From NCBI GenBank assembly GCA_029449235.1, contig JANATG010000002.1:2852001-2916000 (forward strand): a DNA stretch of 64,000 nt, given 5' to 3'. The first letter of the stretch is position 1. Each line of letters begins with the position of its first letter. Shown piece after piece: positions 12,980 through 24,319 of this stretch. Source of the DNA: Linnemannia schmuckeri. Lineage: Eukaryota > Mortierellomycota > Mortierellomycetes > Mortierellales > Mortierellaceae. A model generated the notes under the pieces. It was not told the origin of the DNA. It saw only the letters and a list, made by a program, of their open reading frames with translations, and searched no databases. Position numbers and translations under genes: made by a program.

Positions 12980-14807
12980 ATGTTCAAGTCTGGGAACAAC
13001 TCGTCATCGCTGCTCCCTTCGTCTGGGGTCTCGTCGCCGACCTACAGGTCCAACCATCCAATCGCCAAAGTCCTCAAGTCCAAGCCTGCTAAGACAATTC
13101 TTGTGGCCTATGTCGGCTTCTGCACCCTTTTCACCCTCAAACACATCTTCTCCTACCACTCCCAGCCAAAGCCTATCATCTACAAGCACTTCGATCTTCA
13201 GCGCACATACGACGCCGGTAAGTCAGCAACCTTCCTAACCTATTGCATTCCATCCCAGTTAATCAGTTGCCTGTTCGCATTCAATACATCAACAATAAGA
13301 CTGAAGCGAAATGGCACCTGTGATCAATGGCTTAATGCCAACCATCCATCATCTTTTTTTCTGGCGCATAGATGCGCCCTATTCGGTGGTGGCAAACTTG
13401 TCGTCGAGTGTGATCTTGTCAAAGATGTTTACCTTCCATACACCGGCCATAACCGACAATATTCAGCCCTTCTTCATCCGATCGACCTCAACACCCAAGC
13501 CGGAGGACATCACCCTTGCGACTTTTGTGCCCCAGGACGAGCTCTCTGAGTTGGTCTCTCTCGTGGAGCGTTATCCAGGTAATATACTCAAGAGAGGCGA
13601 CTGCCCGCTCATCGCTTTGCTTGCCTTTTAGTATTTCTTCTTCGGCTAGATCGATATGGGACTAGACTAACAGTTCAGTCCGCATTCTTTTTTATTGTCT
13701 TGCGCAGGTCCCATCTCAGCAGTGTTGCACATCGACCAACCCTCAGATATCCCAGGAGCGCCCAGCCCGATCAAGCGTTTGTTGGCCATGAGGGCAAGCA
13801 ACCCAAAAGTCCGTGAGCAGGTTGACATTCATCTAATGACCACCCCAGCAACCCATCGACAGGCCGCTGTTCAACAGCAGGCCAACCTCCATCGCAACCT
13901 GGCACGATTCTTTGCACGATCAGATTATGTCCTGTTGATGGACTCGGACGGCTCGCTGCCTATGACCAACGTGGCCAAGAGCTTTGAGCAGCACCCTCAG
14001 TGGATGGAGAAATTGAGAGCCGGAAACGTGTTTGTCTTGCCTGGATTCAACGTCTCGACTACAACCACATCGACGACTCAGGACGATATGACTGCGACTA
14101 GTGCCGGGCTGGTTCCCGCACTGCCCGTTGCCAACTTACCCGCAGACAAGGAGTCGTTGTTGGGGTACATCCAAAAGGGCCAGGTGTTGCTTTCCGAAAA
14201 GACTTGGAAGAAGACGATCAGGAATGTGGACTTTAATGCATGGGCTGGCCAGACACGGCTGAGTGCGATCCAAAACTACGACCCTTACTTCAGCCCGTCG
14301 GTGGTGATGCGGAAGGACAAGATGCTCTGGTGCCCTGAGAGATTCGGAAATAACCATGCGGCATGCATGTTTGAACTCTACCTGAGCGGAGCTGACTTCT
14401 GGGTTCTTCCCGATGACTTTACCGTCAATGCTGCAACCCGCACCGAGATTGTTGTTTCTGACCGCGAGGTAAGGCCATTGCTACTGTTATTTCCTGAACG
14501 CAGGCAGTGCGGTAGTCGCTGTTGAAAACAAAAGACAATTAAACAAAGGCAACTAACTCGTTTTCTTATGTTCAATTTTTTTTTTTTTTTTTTTTTCGTC
14601 CTTTTTAGCAAATGATCAACACCCGTTTGTACCAAAAGTTTCACGAGGAGTCGTGCTTGAAGCATGCGCGTGCGTTCTATGCTGCTGGCGAGTGGGATTC
14701 TGACCGGGCCCGCCACTGCCGCATTAGTTGTCAAAAAGGTATGTTCTACCCTCTTCTTTTTTGCAAACTCATTTTTATCTTTTGCAGGCTTGTTATTTTT
14801 ATTTTGA
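12980..14807 (+). CDS. Family 49 glycosyltransferase (LARGE/B4GAT1-like), Golgi type II membrane protein
   Basis: The short cytosolic N-terminus is followed by a hydrophobic anchor (ILVAYVGFCTLFTL, about residues 44-57) and then a lumenal catalytic domain, the layout of Golgi glycosyltransferases. The catalytic part shows GPISAVLHID, then NLARFFARSDYVLLMDSDGS, whose DSD is the metal-binding DxD motif, and later NYDPYFSPSVVMRKD, WCPERFGNN and ELYLSGADFWVLPDDFTVN. These are the landmarks of GT49 enzymes, which in animals add GlcA (B4GAT1, LARGE C-domain). Five exons fit in frame: 12980-13217, 13372-13578, 13708-14468, 14609-14738 and 14788-14807, giving 451 residues. The last exon adds only six codons and the stop. 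The substrate in this fungus is unknown; a cell-wall or glycoprotein glycan is an inference. Confidence 0.85.
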
Positions 14808-15279
14808 AATCTTTTAAGAATCATGTCAATAACAATATTATTCCGTTGATGCTCAATGTTAATAGTCCTTGCCGTTTGGGGTCTTGTTATCCGTCAAGCA
14901 TAATGGCACAACAGACATAGTGAATAGTTGAACATTGTAGACACAAAAAATAGAACCGCATTCATGTATCAGTGCAGTGAAAATGGTTGTGGCGTGTGTC
15001 GTGGAAGGGACAGACCAAGGCATAAGAGCATATATTTATCCGTCAAGATGGCCAGGAGGGAGATGGGCTGTTTGTTGCTGGCCAATTGCTAATTTTAATT
15101 TGGAAATGTGGACCCACCCACTTTCCTGTCTTCTTTCCTTGCCAATTTTTTTCATCCTTGTCTTTCTTTATCCACAATCCACTCTTTTTCGTCTCGCTCC
15201 CTTCGACCCTCAATACCAGCAGCCCTCCACTGCTGCACAACACCAGCAAACGACAATCACATATAAATACAGCAAAAAA
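14808..15279. other. Intergenic: promoter of the membrane-protein gene
   Basis: No coding sequence is supported. From about 15115 the plus strand becomes C/T-rich and ends in an A-rich stretch just before the next ATG, so this is probably the 3' end of the GT49 transcript followed by a promoter and leader. Confidence 0.45.
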
Positions 15280-16798
15280 ATGACAACGACGATACAACGC
15301 TATCGACAACGAGTCAAGCAAGAGTGGCCACGGCTTATCGTGGCTTTTGTCTCGCTCTACGGCATCTACTACGCCGCCAACACTATCCGCACCACCACCA
15401 GCCAGTTCAAAGCCCTTGGCGCCCTCAACCCCCGTAACGCATCCTCTTGTCCTTCTGCAATTCTAATACACTCTCCTTTACCCACACAGGAACTCCACAC
15501 ATATATATGGACACACACTCTATCTTCATACACCTTTTCATATTCACACTGGCTTCGCGTGCACACTCTTCTCGCATTCTCTTTATTCGTTCTCTATTTC
15601 TCTTCTCTCTCTTTCACACACACTCTGCTCTACGGAAAGCCGCTAATATATGTTCTTTGCTGACTCTGCCTCTCTTTCTTTCTATCTCTCTCTCTCACTC
15701 CCTCTCCCATTTCACTCTCCTCTTCCTCCACTTTTGTACACCTGTTTGTCACTGATAGTCAAGGGAGAAGCGCTGGCAGGCCAGTCATCATCTTCGCCAA
15801 TAACGTTCGGGACTCCACAGATTACGTTCAGCGACTACAGTCAAAGTGATATTCTTCCTCGAGATCCGACACCACACCATACTACCCTCGCCAGTAACAG
15901 CAAGAACGGACACAATGAACGTAGCAGCGGCAACCACCACCATGGTGTCCCGCCAAGGCCAGGCAAGTCGCTCTTGAAGCAAATCCGGATTTTGCAGAGC
16001 GCGACGAACCTTGAACTGGACTTTGAGGGCCAGAGAGAGGCAGCGGCGATCTATACGTTGCTTGTGATATCGTCATTGTCAATTGTGGACAACCTGATTG
16101 GAATTATGGTTGCGACGAGGCGGTCTTTGAGGTTGACGCAGGTGGCGTTTGCGATTTGGTGTTTGAGGTTTCTTTTCCGAGCATTGTCGTTAATCTCAGT
16201 TGGATTTATGCTGGCCGTCAGCGCCGAGTTTCGGTGGAACCATTTACCAGACGTAATTGCGCCTTCCCCTCAACAACATCAACAACATCCTAATTCGACG
16301 AACATTGACGCGAGTGGAGGAGGAATGGACTCTGGTGAAAGTGAACATCCAACGATGTACACGATCACGGCGCTGGAGATTATTGTGGCGATTGTTCATG
16401 GATGGTCATTGTTGGTGTTAATTCGGGATCTCAGGAACCAACCCCGTCCCAGAACTGTGATTGTCAGGGTTTGGGCATGGTTCTGCGGAACTAGGTTTGG
16501 AGACCGACTTGGATTGAGTCAGTACCAGAACTACAACCCTTACCTGAGCGTAGGAGGAGGGGTCAGTGGTGGTGGCGGTGGATACAGAGGAGCGGAGGGA
16601 TCCGTCGGAGTGGCGGCAGGGGGAGAAGGCGGTGTGTGGGATAGAGAGATTGCGGCCAGTCTTGGGCTGAACAGCGGTCTTTTGAGCAGCGGAAGTAGCA
16701 TACGGAGCGTTGCAGTCTCTGTGCCGGAGATGGGTGTTGTCACTGGGCGGTCCAGAGCCTCGAGTATTAGTAGTTTCAGCAGTGTTGAGAAACTGTAG
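15280..16798 (+). CDS. Predicted multi-span membrane protein, unknown function
   Basis: Two exons (15280-15433 and 15759-16798) join across a 325-nt pyrimidine-rich intron to give 397 residues. The first exon has one hydrophobic segment (RLIVAFVSLYGIYYAANTI). After a polar linker the second exon holds three or four more: around IYTLLVISSLSIVDNLIGIM, QVAFAIWCLRFLFRALSLIS/VGFMLAV and ALEIIVAIVHGWSLLVLI. The tail is Gly/Ser-rich (VGGGVSGGGGGYRG...) and ends SSISSFSSVEKL. I recognise no catalytic motif or named family. The reading frame and splice sites are clean, so it is a real gene; a membrane adaptor or transporter accessory role would be a guess. Confidence 0.75.
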
Positions 16799-17081
16799 GG
16801 CAATGCCAAGACATCCATCATATCATAAGAACCGTCAAACAAGAATGTCCCTGTGCGCTCGATTGGTACATCTAAGCATCCTTGAGTCAACTGAAGTGTC
16901 TCACTTCCAAAAAAGGATAGGATGGTGGCAAAATAGCCATCGAGCATTCACGCGTCCATAAAACGGCAGGAATGGAAGGGGGCATCTTTTACTTGTTCTT
17001 TTTTCTCTTCACTCTCAACTCCTACTTCACATTCCATACCCACCTCTCAATCCCCTGTACATAACACACCTCATACCCACG

Positions 17082-18224
17082 ATGAAGCCCCAGTTGAACC
17101 AAAAGAAACCCCTTCAGGGCCGCAACCGCGGTCTGAACAACAATCAAAGTAACAACAATAACAACACGCCTGTGGACCCAAATAAGCCCGCCGTCCCAAG
17201 GATGCTTCGACGCATGACGCGACAGTCGTTCATGGACGTCGATCTCCAGTATCTCCTCCGTTGTGACCCCTCTACCCCGGATCCTTTTGAAAACTCGTCT
17301 CCTATTCTCTCGGACCCACCATCCTTGTTCCGCCCACTGCCACCTGTGGCTGCTGCTGCTCAGGCAATTGCTCAAGGTGCGGCACCTTGGTCTTTCCACG
17401 AGGCAGCTCGACTGCAAAAGGAACAAGAAGACCTTCGAGTTCAATACTTGCAATTCCTGCACCAGCTCCATCTAGCGAACCCCCATGGTTTCCTTGCCCA
17501 CATGAACACATTCGCAACCGAGTACCCTCAAGAGTTCCTTCAACTGCAGTCATACATCAAGTTCCAGGAACAGCAAGCTCATCAGCGTCAAGTCGAGCAG
17601 CGACATAAGGAGGAGTTGGTTCAGTATCAAATGGAGCTGGAGAGACGCAACAAGGCTGAGCAAGACCTACGACAATTTCAAGAGTTTCAAGAGCTTCAGC
17701 ACCAAAAAGAGGAACAGAAGCGACAGGAGGAGCTGCTGCAGAGTTGGTTGATCCGTCGCCAGCAGACGAGGGCTAGCTATAAGAAGGAGATGGATCTGGC
17801 GGACTTGTTCACTTTGGCCTTTCAGAGGGACCGACAGCTTGTTGGCAAGGTCACTTCAAGTCCTGGAGGGATTGATATGGTATTAACGCCGCAACAGCAG
17901 TTTGAGTTTGGACAGTTCTTGCAGGCGAACCAAATGGAGGAGGAGAAGAAGCGCAAGGAAGCATTGTTGTTGGAAAGCTTTGGATTGCACCAGTCGTCAT
18001 CAACTGCTAGTGGTTTTGGTGGAGGTGTTGGAGGAGGAGGACTGTTTGGTGGAATGGGTTACAACAGTAGTTGGAGTGGCGTCAACAGTAGCCTTGGTGG
18101 AGGGTTGTTTAGTGGAGGAGGAGGAGGGTTCTCCAAGGTCAATGAGGCGGTGACGCTTGAAGCGAACGACGGGCTTCGCCGCAGCAGCCGCAACCAGAAC
18201 CGCGCCACACCCCGGTATCGCTGA
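17082..18224 (+). CDS. Q-rich coiled-coil protein, unknown function
   Basis: This is a single open frame of 380 residues with no introns. It begins MKPQLNQKKPLQGRNRG with an Asn-rich stretch. A central region from about residue 105 to 240 is rich in Q, E, L, R and K with long-helix character (for example HQRQVEQRHKEELVQYQMEL), so a coiled coil is likely. The C-terminal third is Gly/Ser-rich (SGFGGGVGGGGLFGGMG) and the end is basic (RRSSRNQNRATPRYR). I do not recognise a domain. The intact frame and coding-like codon use support a gene. Confidence 0.7.
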   Translation: MKPQLNQKKPLQGRNRGLNNNQSNNNNNTPVDPNKPAVPRMLRRMTRQSFMDVDLQYLLRCDPSTPDPFENSSPILSDPPSLFRPLPPVAAAAQAIAQGAAPWSFHEAARLQKEQEDLRVQYLQFLHQLHLANPHGFLAHMNTFATEYPQEFLQLQSYIKFQEQQAHQRQVEQRHKEELVQYQMELERRNKAEQDLRQFQEFQELQHQKEEQKRQEELLQSWLIRRQQTRASYKKEMDLADLFTLAFQRDRQLVGKVTSSPGGIDMVLTPQQQFEFGQFLQANQMEEEKKRKEALLLESFGLHQSSSTASGFGGGVGGGGLFGGMGYNSSWSGVNSSLGGGLFSGGGGGFSKVNEAVTLEANDGLRRSSRNQNRATPRYR

Positions 18225-18512
18225 AGCCTAGCTTTCTGTTTTTCTCTATTTTATTGCGCTTATCAAAATAAAAAAATTGGACAATTTGATTATTACAAAA
18301 AAGAAAAATGATCGCGTCTGGTCACTTTTCTTTTCTCAAGTCCCCTTGTGCATGCTCCTTACTTTTTTTTCCTACTTTCTTTCTTACTTTCAAACTCACT
18401 TTCTTTTCCTTCTCTTATTTCATTGTTCACCCTTGTTCTCTTTCCACCTACATCCACACTCACCTCCTCTTCTCTCCACTTCGACATTCATCCTGCCCTT
18501 CAACTCGTCACA

Positions 18513-21365
18513 ATGAACGCCATCACGGCCCTGCAGTTCTATATCGACAAGATGCTCACCGATACCCCCGGGATGAAGGTCCTCCTCCTCGACACAGAGA
18601 CCGTAAGCAGCCACAATCACAACCACGATCACAGCCGCACTCACACTGCTCGCTTGCCTGCCAGCCATTCAATTTGCATCCACTTGCAAATTCTACAACC
18701 AAACTAATTTGACTAAACATGTCACCGCATTTGTCCACGTAGACACCCATCATTTCAATGGTCGCCACGCAATCGCACCTGCTCCAGAAGGAAACCTACC
18801 TCGTCGATCGGATTGAGAACAACTCGCGGGACAAGATGCGGCATCTGAAGTGTGTCTGCTTCCTTCGGCCTACGACCGATTCTATCGAGAAACTGATTCA
18901 GGAGCTGAGGGATCCCTGCTACGGCGACTACTATCTCTGTAAGTGTGTGTGTTCATGCATACATAGGTTTCTTGTTTTTCTCCTCCCTTTGAAATTGGAA
19001 CGGGTTATAGAATGAAATAAAGAGAGCGAGAAAACTGACCATCAACTTGATATTTTTCGACGTGATATCATAGATTTTAGTAACCGCATCAAGAAGACGG
19101 CTATCGAGCGGCTTGCAGAGATGGACGAACATGAAGTCGTGCGGGAAGTTCAGGTACACACTCGGCCCAGCTCAAGCCGAAAATATTGAGCGGTTGGACG
19201 ACAGCATGGAAATGGAGCAATTGAACGACGACCACATCAGGAATAATGCGTCTTTTACGACAAACAGCTGAAAACGAAGCGCGAGCCGCCATGTCTTTAT
19301 TTATCATTGCAGAGTAACGACTTAATTCCACACAATTTTCCTTTTAATCTTGAACGGACAATAGGAGTTCTACGCGGACTACTATGCGATCAACCCCGAC
19401 TGCTTCTCGATCAACATGGACCCAGAGACAACATCCCTGTATGGAGACTCGTTCACTTCTTGGGATGGCACCAGTTTCACTAGAACAGTTGATGGACTCA
19501 TGGGTCTTTTGCTCTCGTTGAAAAAGAAGCCTTTGATTCGGTATCAGAAGCAAAGCGCCATGGCCAAGCGTCTCGCCACCGAAGTCCAGGTACATTACCA
19601 TTCTCTGTCGATTCTTGCTCTGCCACGTTAATGTATTAGTTGTCGCTCATTTTATACTGATGACAAATATGCCTTGCCATCACTGTTATAGTTTCAAATC
19701 CAGCAGGAGGGTCAGTTGTTTGATTTCAGGAAATCAGATACACCGCCTATTTTACTTGTGTTGGACCGAAGGAACGATCCAGTGACGCCCTTGCTTTCTC
19801 AATGGACATATCAGGCCATGGTCCATGAACTGATCGGTATCAGGAACGGAAGAGTTGATCTCTCAGGTGTGCCAGATATCAAACCCGAGCTGAAGGTAAT
19901 CTTACCGCAATGTTAAAACTCATGCTATCATGCTACTGTGACTCCAGTGATGAAAAACTTTAGATACGAACGCCCAGTTTACGTTGCCATTGTTATTCAA
20001 TACATTATAGGAAATTGTATTGTCGTGTGATCAGGACTCATATTTCCAAAAGAACATGTTTCTGAACTTGGGAGATCTGGGAGCAAACATCAAGAGCTAT
20101 GTGGATGAATATCAGACAAAGACAAAGTCCAATATGAACATTGAGTCGATTGCAGATATGAAGCGGTTTGTGGAAGATTATCCAGAGTTCAGGAAGTTGT
20201 CCGGTAACGTCTCGAAACATGTCACTCTAGTCGGTGAGCTCAGTCGCTTGGTCGATCAGGGAAACGTTCTGGAGGTTTCTGAGCTAGAGCAGAGCCTGGC
20301 CTGCTCAGATTCGCATAATAATGACCTAAAGGTACGTGTGGTTTGGTCCGCTATTGTGTTTCTTAACAGGTATGGAGAGTATAATGTGGTCAATATCTGT
20401 TTGCGTGTTTACTGAACTACTGTACTGTAGAACTTGCAAAGACTGATTAGCAGCCCAAAGGTCAGTGATGCGAGCAAGATTAGACTGGTTCAGCTCTATG
20501 CTCTGCGCTACGAAAAATTCCAGGGAAACGCGGTAGCCTCCTTGATCGACCTCCTGTACAAGAACGGCCTCAGTGAGCGGGAGATTAGCGTAAGTTCATG
20601 GAGGTCTTAAATCGCACCTGCGATCGATATATGACTGAATCTATTCTGGTAATATCCTTACGCTCATCTGACTGCTTTGATTCGTAGACGTTGGATACGC
20701 TGATGCAGTATGGCGGATCTTCACAGAGACAGGACGATCTGTTCTCGAACGAAAGCATCCTCTCAAGAGGGCGCAGCGCCTTGAAAGGACTCAAGGTATA
20801 GCATGACCATGGTTTCTTGCATTCGTCAATGCGCTACTTTACCTGTCTCGCTTTTCAACAATGACAATTGACTGACGCATTTATACTATTTTTCGATATT
20901 ATAGGGCGTTGAAAACGTGTACACGCAGCATCAGCCTCAATTGGGTCAGATCTTGGAACTGCTGTTGAAGATGCGTTTGAAGGAAGCAAACTATCCATTC
21001 GTCGAGGGAAGTACAAGTCGGGATAGGCCCCAGGATATCATTGTATTCATGGTGGGTGGCGCCACCTTCGAAGAGGCGAGGTATATCTCTATGCTCAATG
21101 CTACCACCCCCGGTGCCCGTTTCATCCTTGGTGGAACTACCATTCACAACAGCCGAAGGTAATTACCGTGCGTGTAAAGTTGTGTGGTGTTATTAGCTGA
21201 CCCTTTTTTGAGTGAAGCGGAACCTACATACTCACGCTTTCTCCTTTAACACTTATCGTTTATAGCTTCATGCAGGAATTGGTGCGTGCACAGAGGACGA
21301 CGATACCCGGTCAAGGTTCGGACTCTGTCCGCAGTCGAAGGACACAAGGAGGCATTCAGCTGTGA
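18513..21365 (+). CDS. VPS45: Vacuolar protein sorting protein 45 (Sec1/Munc18 family)
   Basis: Vps45 is the SM protein that binds the endosomal/TGN syntaxin Tlg2 and controls SNARE assembly for Golgi-to-endosome traffic. The N-terminus MNAITALQFYIDKML, then GMKVLLLDTET and MVATQSHLLQKETYLVDRI, is typical of Vps45. Later come FYADYYAINPDCFSINM, PPILLVLDRRNDPVTPLLSQ (the hallmark SM block), ELKEIVLSCDQDSYFQKNMF and, near the end, DIIVFMVGGATFEEARYIS. Ten exons can be read, starting 18513-18602 and 18743-18938, and ending with 21266-21365. The total is about 580 residues, normal for the family. The last exon codes for FMQELVRAQRTT followed by a short Arg/Gly-rich tail. The start is the first ATG after a C/T-rich leader. 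No defects are seen. Confidence 0.95.
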
Positions 21366-21482
21366 TCATCAAGTTTGCTGCTCGTTCCCTCCTAGCCAAA
21401 CAGAAAGAATAAAAAAACATCCTTATCATTTTTGCCGTTTTTTTGAGCTAATACACAAGAGAATTCCAGTTTGTCCACCTTA

Positions 21483-23580
21483 CTAGTCTTTAGTCATGGC
21501 AGCAGCGGCTGAAGTAGCATCTTGCAGCAAGACCTGCTTTTTTGCGTTCTCACTTGGAAGATGGCTGTAAATGTCTATCCACATGGCAAACAGCGACTCG
21601 ACATATATCACTTCCACTTCCTCTTGTTTCACCTTCTCTGGTCATCAAGAACGCCGCGTGCAGTCGGTAGAAAGGGTGAATGTGTTCCCAAGACTTGGAG
21701 GCTTTCTTGCGGTCTCCTTTGAGGACGTGTCCGTCGCGTTCTAAACAGATGCGCTCGATTGCTAGGGTACTGTCAACTTCGTGGGTTCCTGTCAGCTTGG
21801 TAGAAGTCGCAGGCAAGTTTCGTTTCTGTGGCTGTTGACCTTTCTCGCTTTTCCTCGGTGATGAACTTGTGATCATTGCCAATATGTTGGCCGCCACTGC
21901 TCCTGCTGCCATTGGTGGCTTCGTTGTCCTGGGCGACAGCAGATAGTGTATGCAAATGGTGTACTTCCATGGGTTGAGTGCTGGCCTACAAAAAAAATCG
22001 ACAGTTGCTGCATTTGCAGAGCTGACGAGACTGCAGTCGGCGAGGGGCGCTTTATCAAGTTGAGCCGCGCGAACATTAGAGTCGTCGAGAGAATCTTTCG
22101 CATTGTCGAAGTCATTACTGTTCCCGACCACCTTGGCGGCTACTACGGAACTCTGTGAATTCATCTGTTTTAGGATACTAGGATTGGCATCGCAATCGGC
22201 GAGGTCTTTCAGCAGATCGCTGTGTATCAGATCGCTATCGACAAGGGTCGTTTTTATCTCCTCCGGCTGAGACGACCCTACTATGGTATGCTGGGTCATC
22301 GTCGTCTCGTGCTGGGAATCCTTGTCACGAACAAGACTGCTCTCGATGGCGAGAGACGAGCTGTCAGTTTTGTTACAGGCTTATCGAGAGAAGAGGCGAA
22401 TTTGTCGGCATCGTCTTAATCGCTGACCCTCGAAAGCGGATCTTCGTCGGCCCCTGTTGTTGCTGAAGGGTGAGGGCTTAGTGTAGGAGAAGGGGTGAAA
22501 AGGTCCTGAATGCTGCTGATAATTACTTGCACGCCTGGTTTGCAACATCTGTTTATCGTTTGTGCAGTGAGAGACTTTTGTTTAGTGTCAACAAAGATGT
22601 CGTTGTCGCTGCTGATAGGGCTGCCATGGATTTGATCATATATTTTACTAAAGCTGTCGTCTGGATGTACATCGAAAGAGCCAAGTCCAACGTCAGTGGA
22701 AGCATTGTTATCGCCGCTTCACCGGTAAAGGTCTTCTCCACGATCCACGATCGAGCACTTTATCATTGACAATGTCGTCGGCTGTGTTAGTAGGGGGTGT
22801 GTGGGTATTGGAATTGACGAGGATGATGCTGTCAATATTGCTGTCGCTCGTGTCGCCTTTGTAGTGGTAGGCAGCGTTTGTTTTGAAGACAATATCCGCA
22901 GCGGAGCTGTTGGTAATAGAGGCGCTGTCTTCGATCTTGACTTAAGTTACTGTGGGGTTGACGCTGGTTTTGATGTCAATATGAACAAATCTCTGTGGCC
23001 GTCCGCTGGAGGGTCCCGAAGGTATTGCATTCGATGGGGTCTCGATGCACGCCAGTCGTTCACACGTGATACCCGTTAACTGTCCCGCATCCAGCTTGGC
23101 CGTCGCCCTTGCTCGAGCCATCTGCTTGGAGATCTTGGCTTTATGTGCGGCCTTGCGAGCAGCGATGGCAGGAGTCTGCTCGTCGTCCGACTGGAGCCCT
23201 GCTTGCTCCATGCCTGACGCTTTGGAGGATGCGATCCGCTTGTTGCCGTTGTTCGTCTTGTGCGGTGGTGTGGTAAGGTCGATGATGAAGTCGGTATGCT
23301 TTATACGTTTCCTAGACAGTCTGGTTTTGGGTTGTTGAGAATATGCTTTTCCTTGGCGTCCAGTCAGTGTTCCATGCGCTTCTTCCATTGTGGTCGCCAT
23401 ATTCTCCGTCGGATGATGGTCCTTGAGAGGTATCGTGAACAAAGAGGAGGAGGTGAGGGTAGTGACATTGCTTAGAATACGTTGCTTATACAGCCTCTTC
23501 ATGCTTCGAACTCCAGTCTCCGCTGCCAACAAATTCAGGGGTATATGGAGCGTTCTTTTCCGAGTCGTGGATCGCCGAGA
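21483..23580 (-). pseudogene. Decayed gene of unknown function (three in-frame stops, several frameshifts)
   Basis: The minus strand carries coding-like sequence almost without gaps, but it cannot be read in one frame. The first frame (from about 23580) includes the SUMO-interaction-like HTDFIIDLTTPP and a basic helix KAAHKAKISKQMARARATAK. It is stopped by TAA at 22942-22944, yet continues in the same frame as a D/N/S-rich protein. At 22739-22752 the plus strand has CACGATC twice in a row; the frame changes there. TGA at 22719-22721 and TAA at 22416-22418 interrupt the following frame. Further frame changes lie near 22380, between about 21985 and 21775, and near 21645. The last piece ends MWIDIYSHLPSEN ... 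AAAAMTKD at 21483. Ordinary introns of the size used elsewhere here do not remove the first three stops. I do not recognise the family. Sequencing error is the main alternative, but neighbouring genes are clean. Confidence 0.6.
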
Positions 23581-23796
23581 TATCTAATGGGGGTAACAGG
23601 AATGCAAGAGAACAGGATACAGGTGTGGATATGAGGCTGTTCCTTGAACGTCCTGACGATTAGAAAAACACAACAGGGCGCCATGCAGATACTGGCTGGC
23701 GTACAGGTTCCGGAGATCCAGTCGCTTTCTTGTCATCAAAATCTAAAGAAAGAGTAGCAACAAGAGTAAACAGGAGTGAATGTCTTGCGGTTAATC

Positions 23797-23823
23797 TTTT
23801 TTTTTTTTTTTTTTTTTTTTTTT
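23797..23823. repeat. Homopolymer T27
   Basis: A run of 27 T lies between the decayed gene and the small upstream reading frame at 23959-24070. It falls in sequence with no supported coding function. Confidence 0.9.
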
Positions 23824-23958
23824 GCTTGCCATGGCAGTTCGGTTCGTTGTTGAAAGGCGAATTCGGAAGGTGAGAATGAGTATGGGTGGTGTTGCGTTGC
23901 AGTTCAGGGGGAGAAGATGAGAGTGAGAGAGAGTAATGTATGAAACTACGAATTGTAC

Positions 23959-24070
23959 CTGTGTGTGCAACGGCGACAGTGGCTGAGGTTGAGGGTGATG
24001 GAGAATTCTTTGAGGTGAGGTAAGTCAGCGGGGAAGGGGTGAGAGGGCGGTGAGTTGAGTTGATGGCCAT
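23959..24070 (-). other. Possible first exon of the decayed gene
   Basis: An ATG at 24070 opens a Ser/Thr/Pro-rich frame (MAINSTHRPLTPSP...) that ends at a good donor, CACAG|GTACAA. It lies upstream of the decayed gene on the same strand with C/T-rich leader sequence before it. No matching acceptor could be fixed, and the poly-T run intervenes, so the link is only an inference. Confidence 0.3.
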
Positions 24071-24101
24071 AAGAAAATAAAAGTGTTAAAGAAAAAAAAG
24101 G

Positions 24102-24129
24102 AAGAGAGAGAGAGAGAGAGAGAGAGAGA
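24102..24129. repeat. GA dinucleotide microsatellite
   Basis: An uninterrupted (GA)n tract of about 28 nt sits in the purine-rich (plus-strand) leader upstream of the decayed gene. On the transcribed minus strand it reads as (TC)n, in keeping with the pyrimidine-rich leaders of this window. Confidence 0.85.
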
Positions 24130-24319
24130 AGGGAAAGAAAAATAGGAAAGAATTGAAAGAGAGAGGGTGAGGGGCAAAGCAAACAGACAAACAAACAAAG
24201 CAAAGCTTAACACTTAGACAGGGGACACAGATACAGAGCTTTGATCAGTCTGTTTCTGAGACTCATTGTCAACGGCTGCAGTACAGCTCTGTATTATTTC
24301 GTGTCAAACAACTGTGGCT

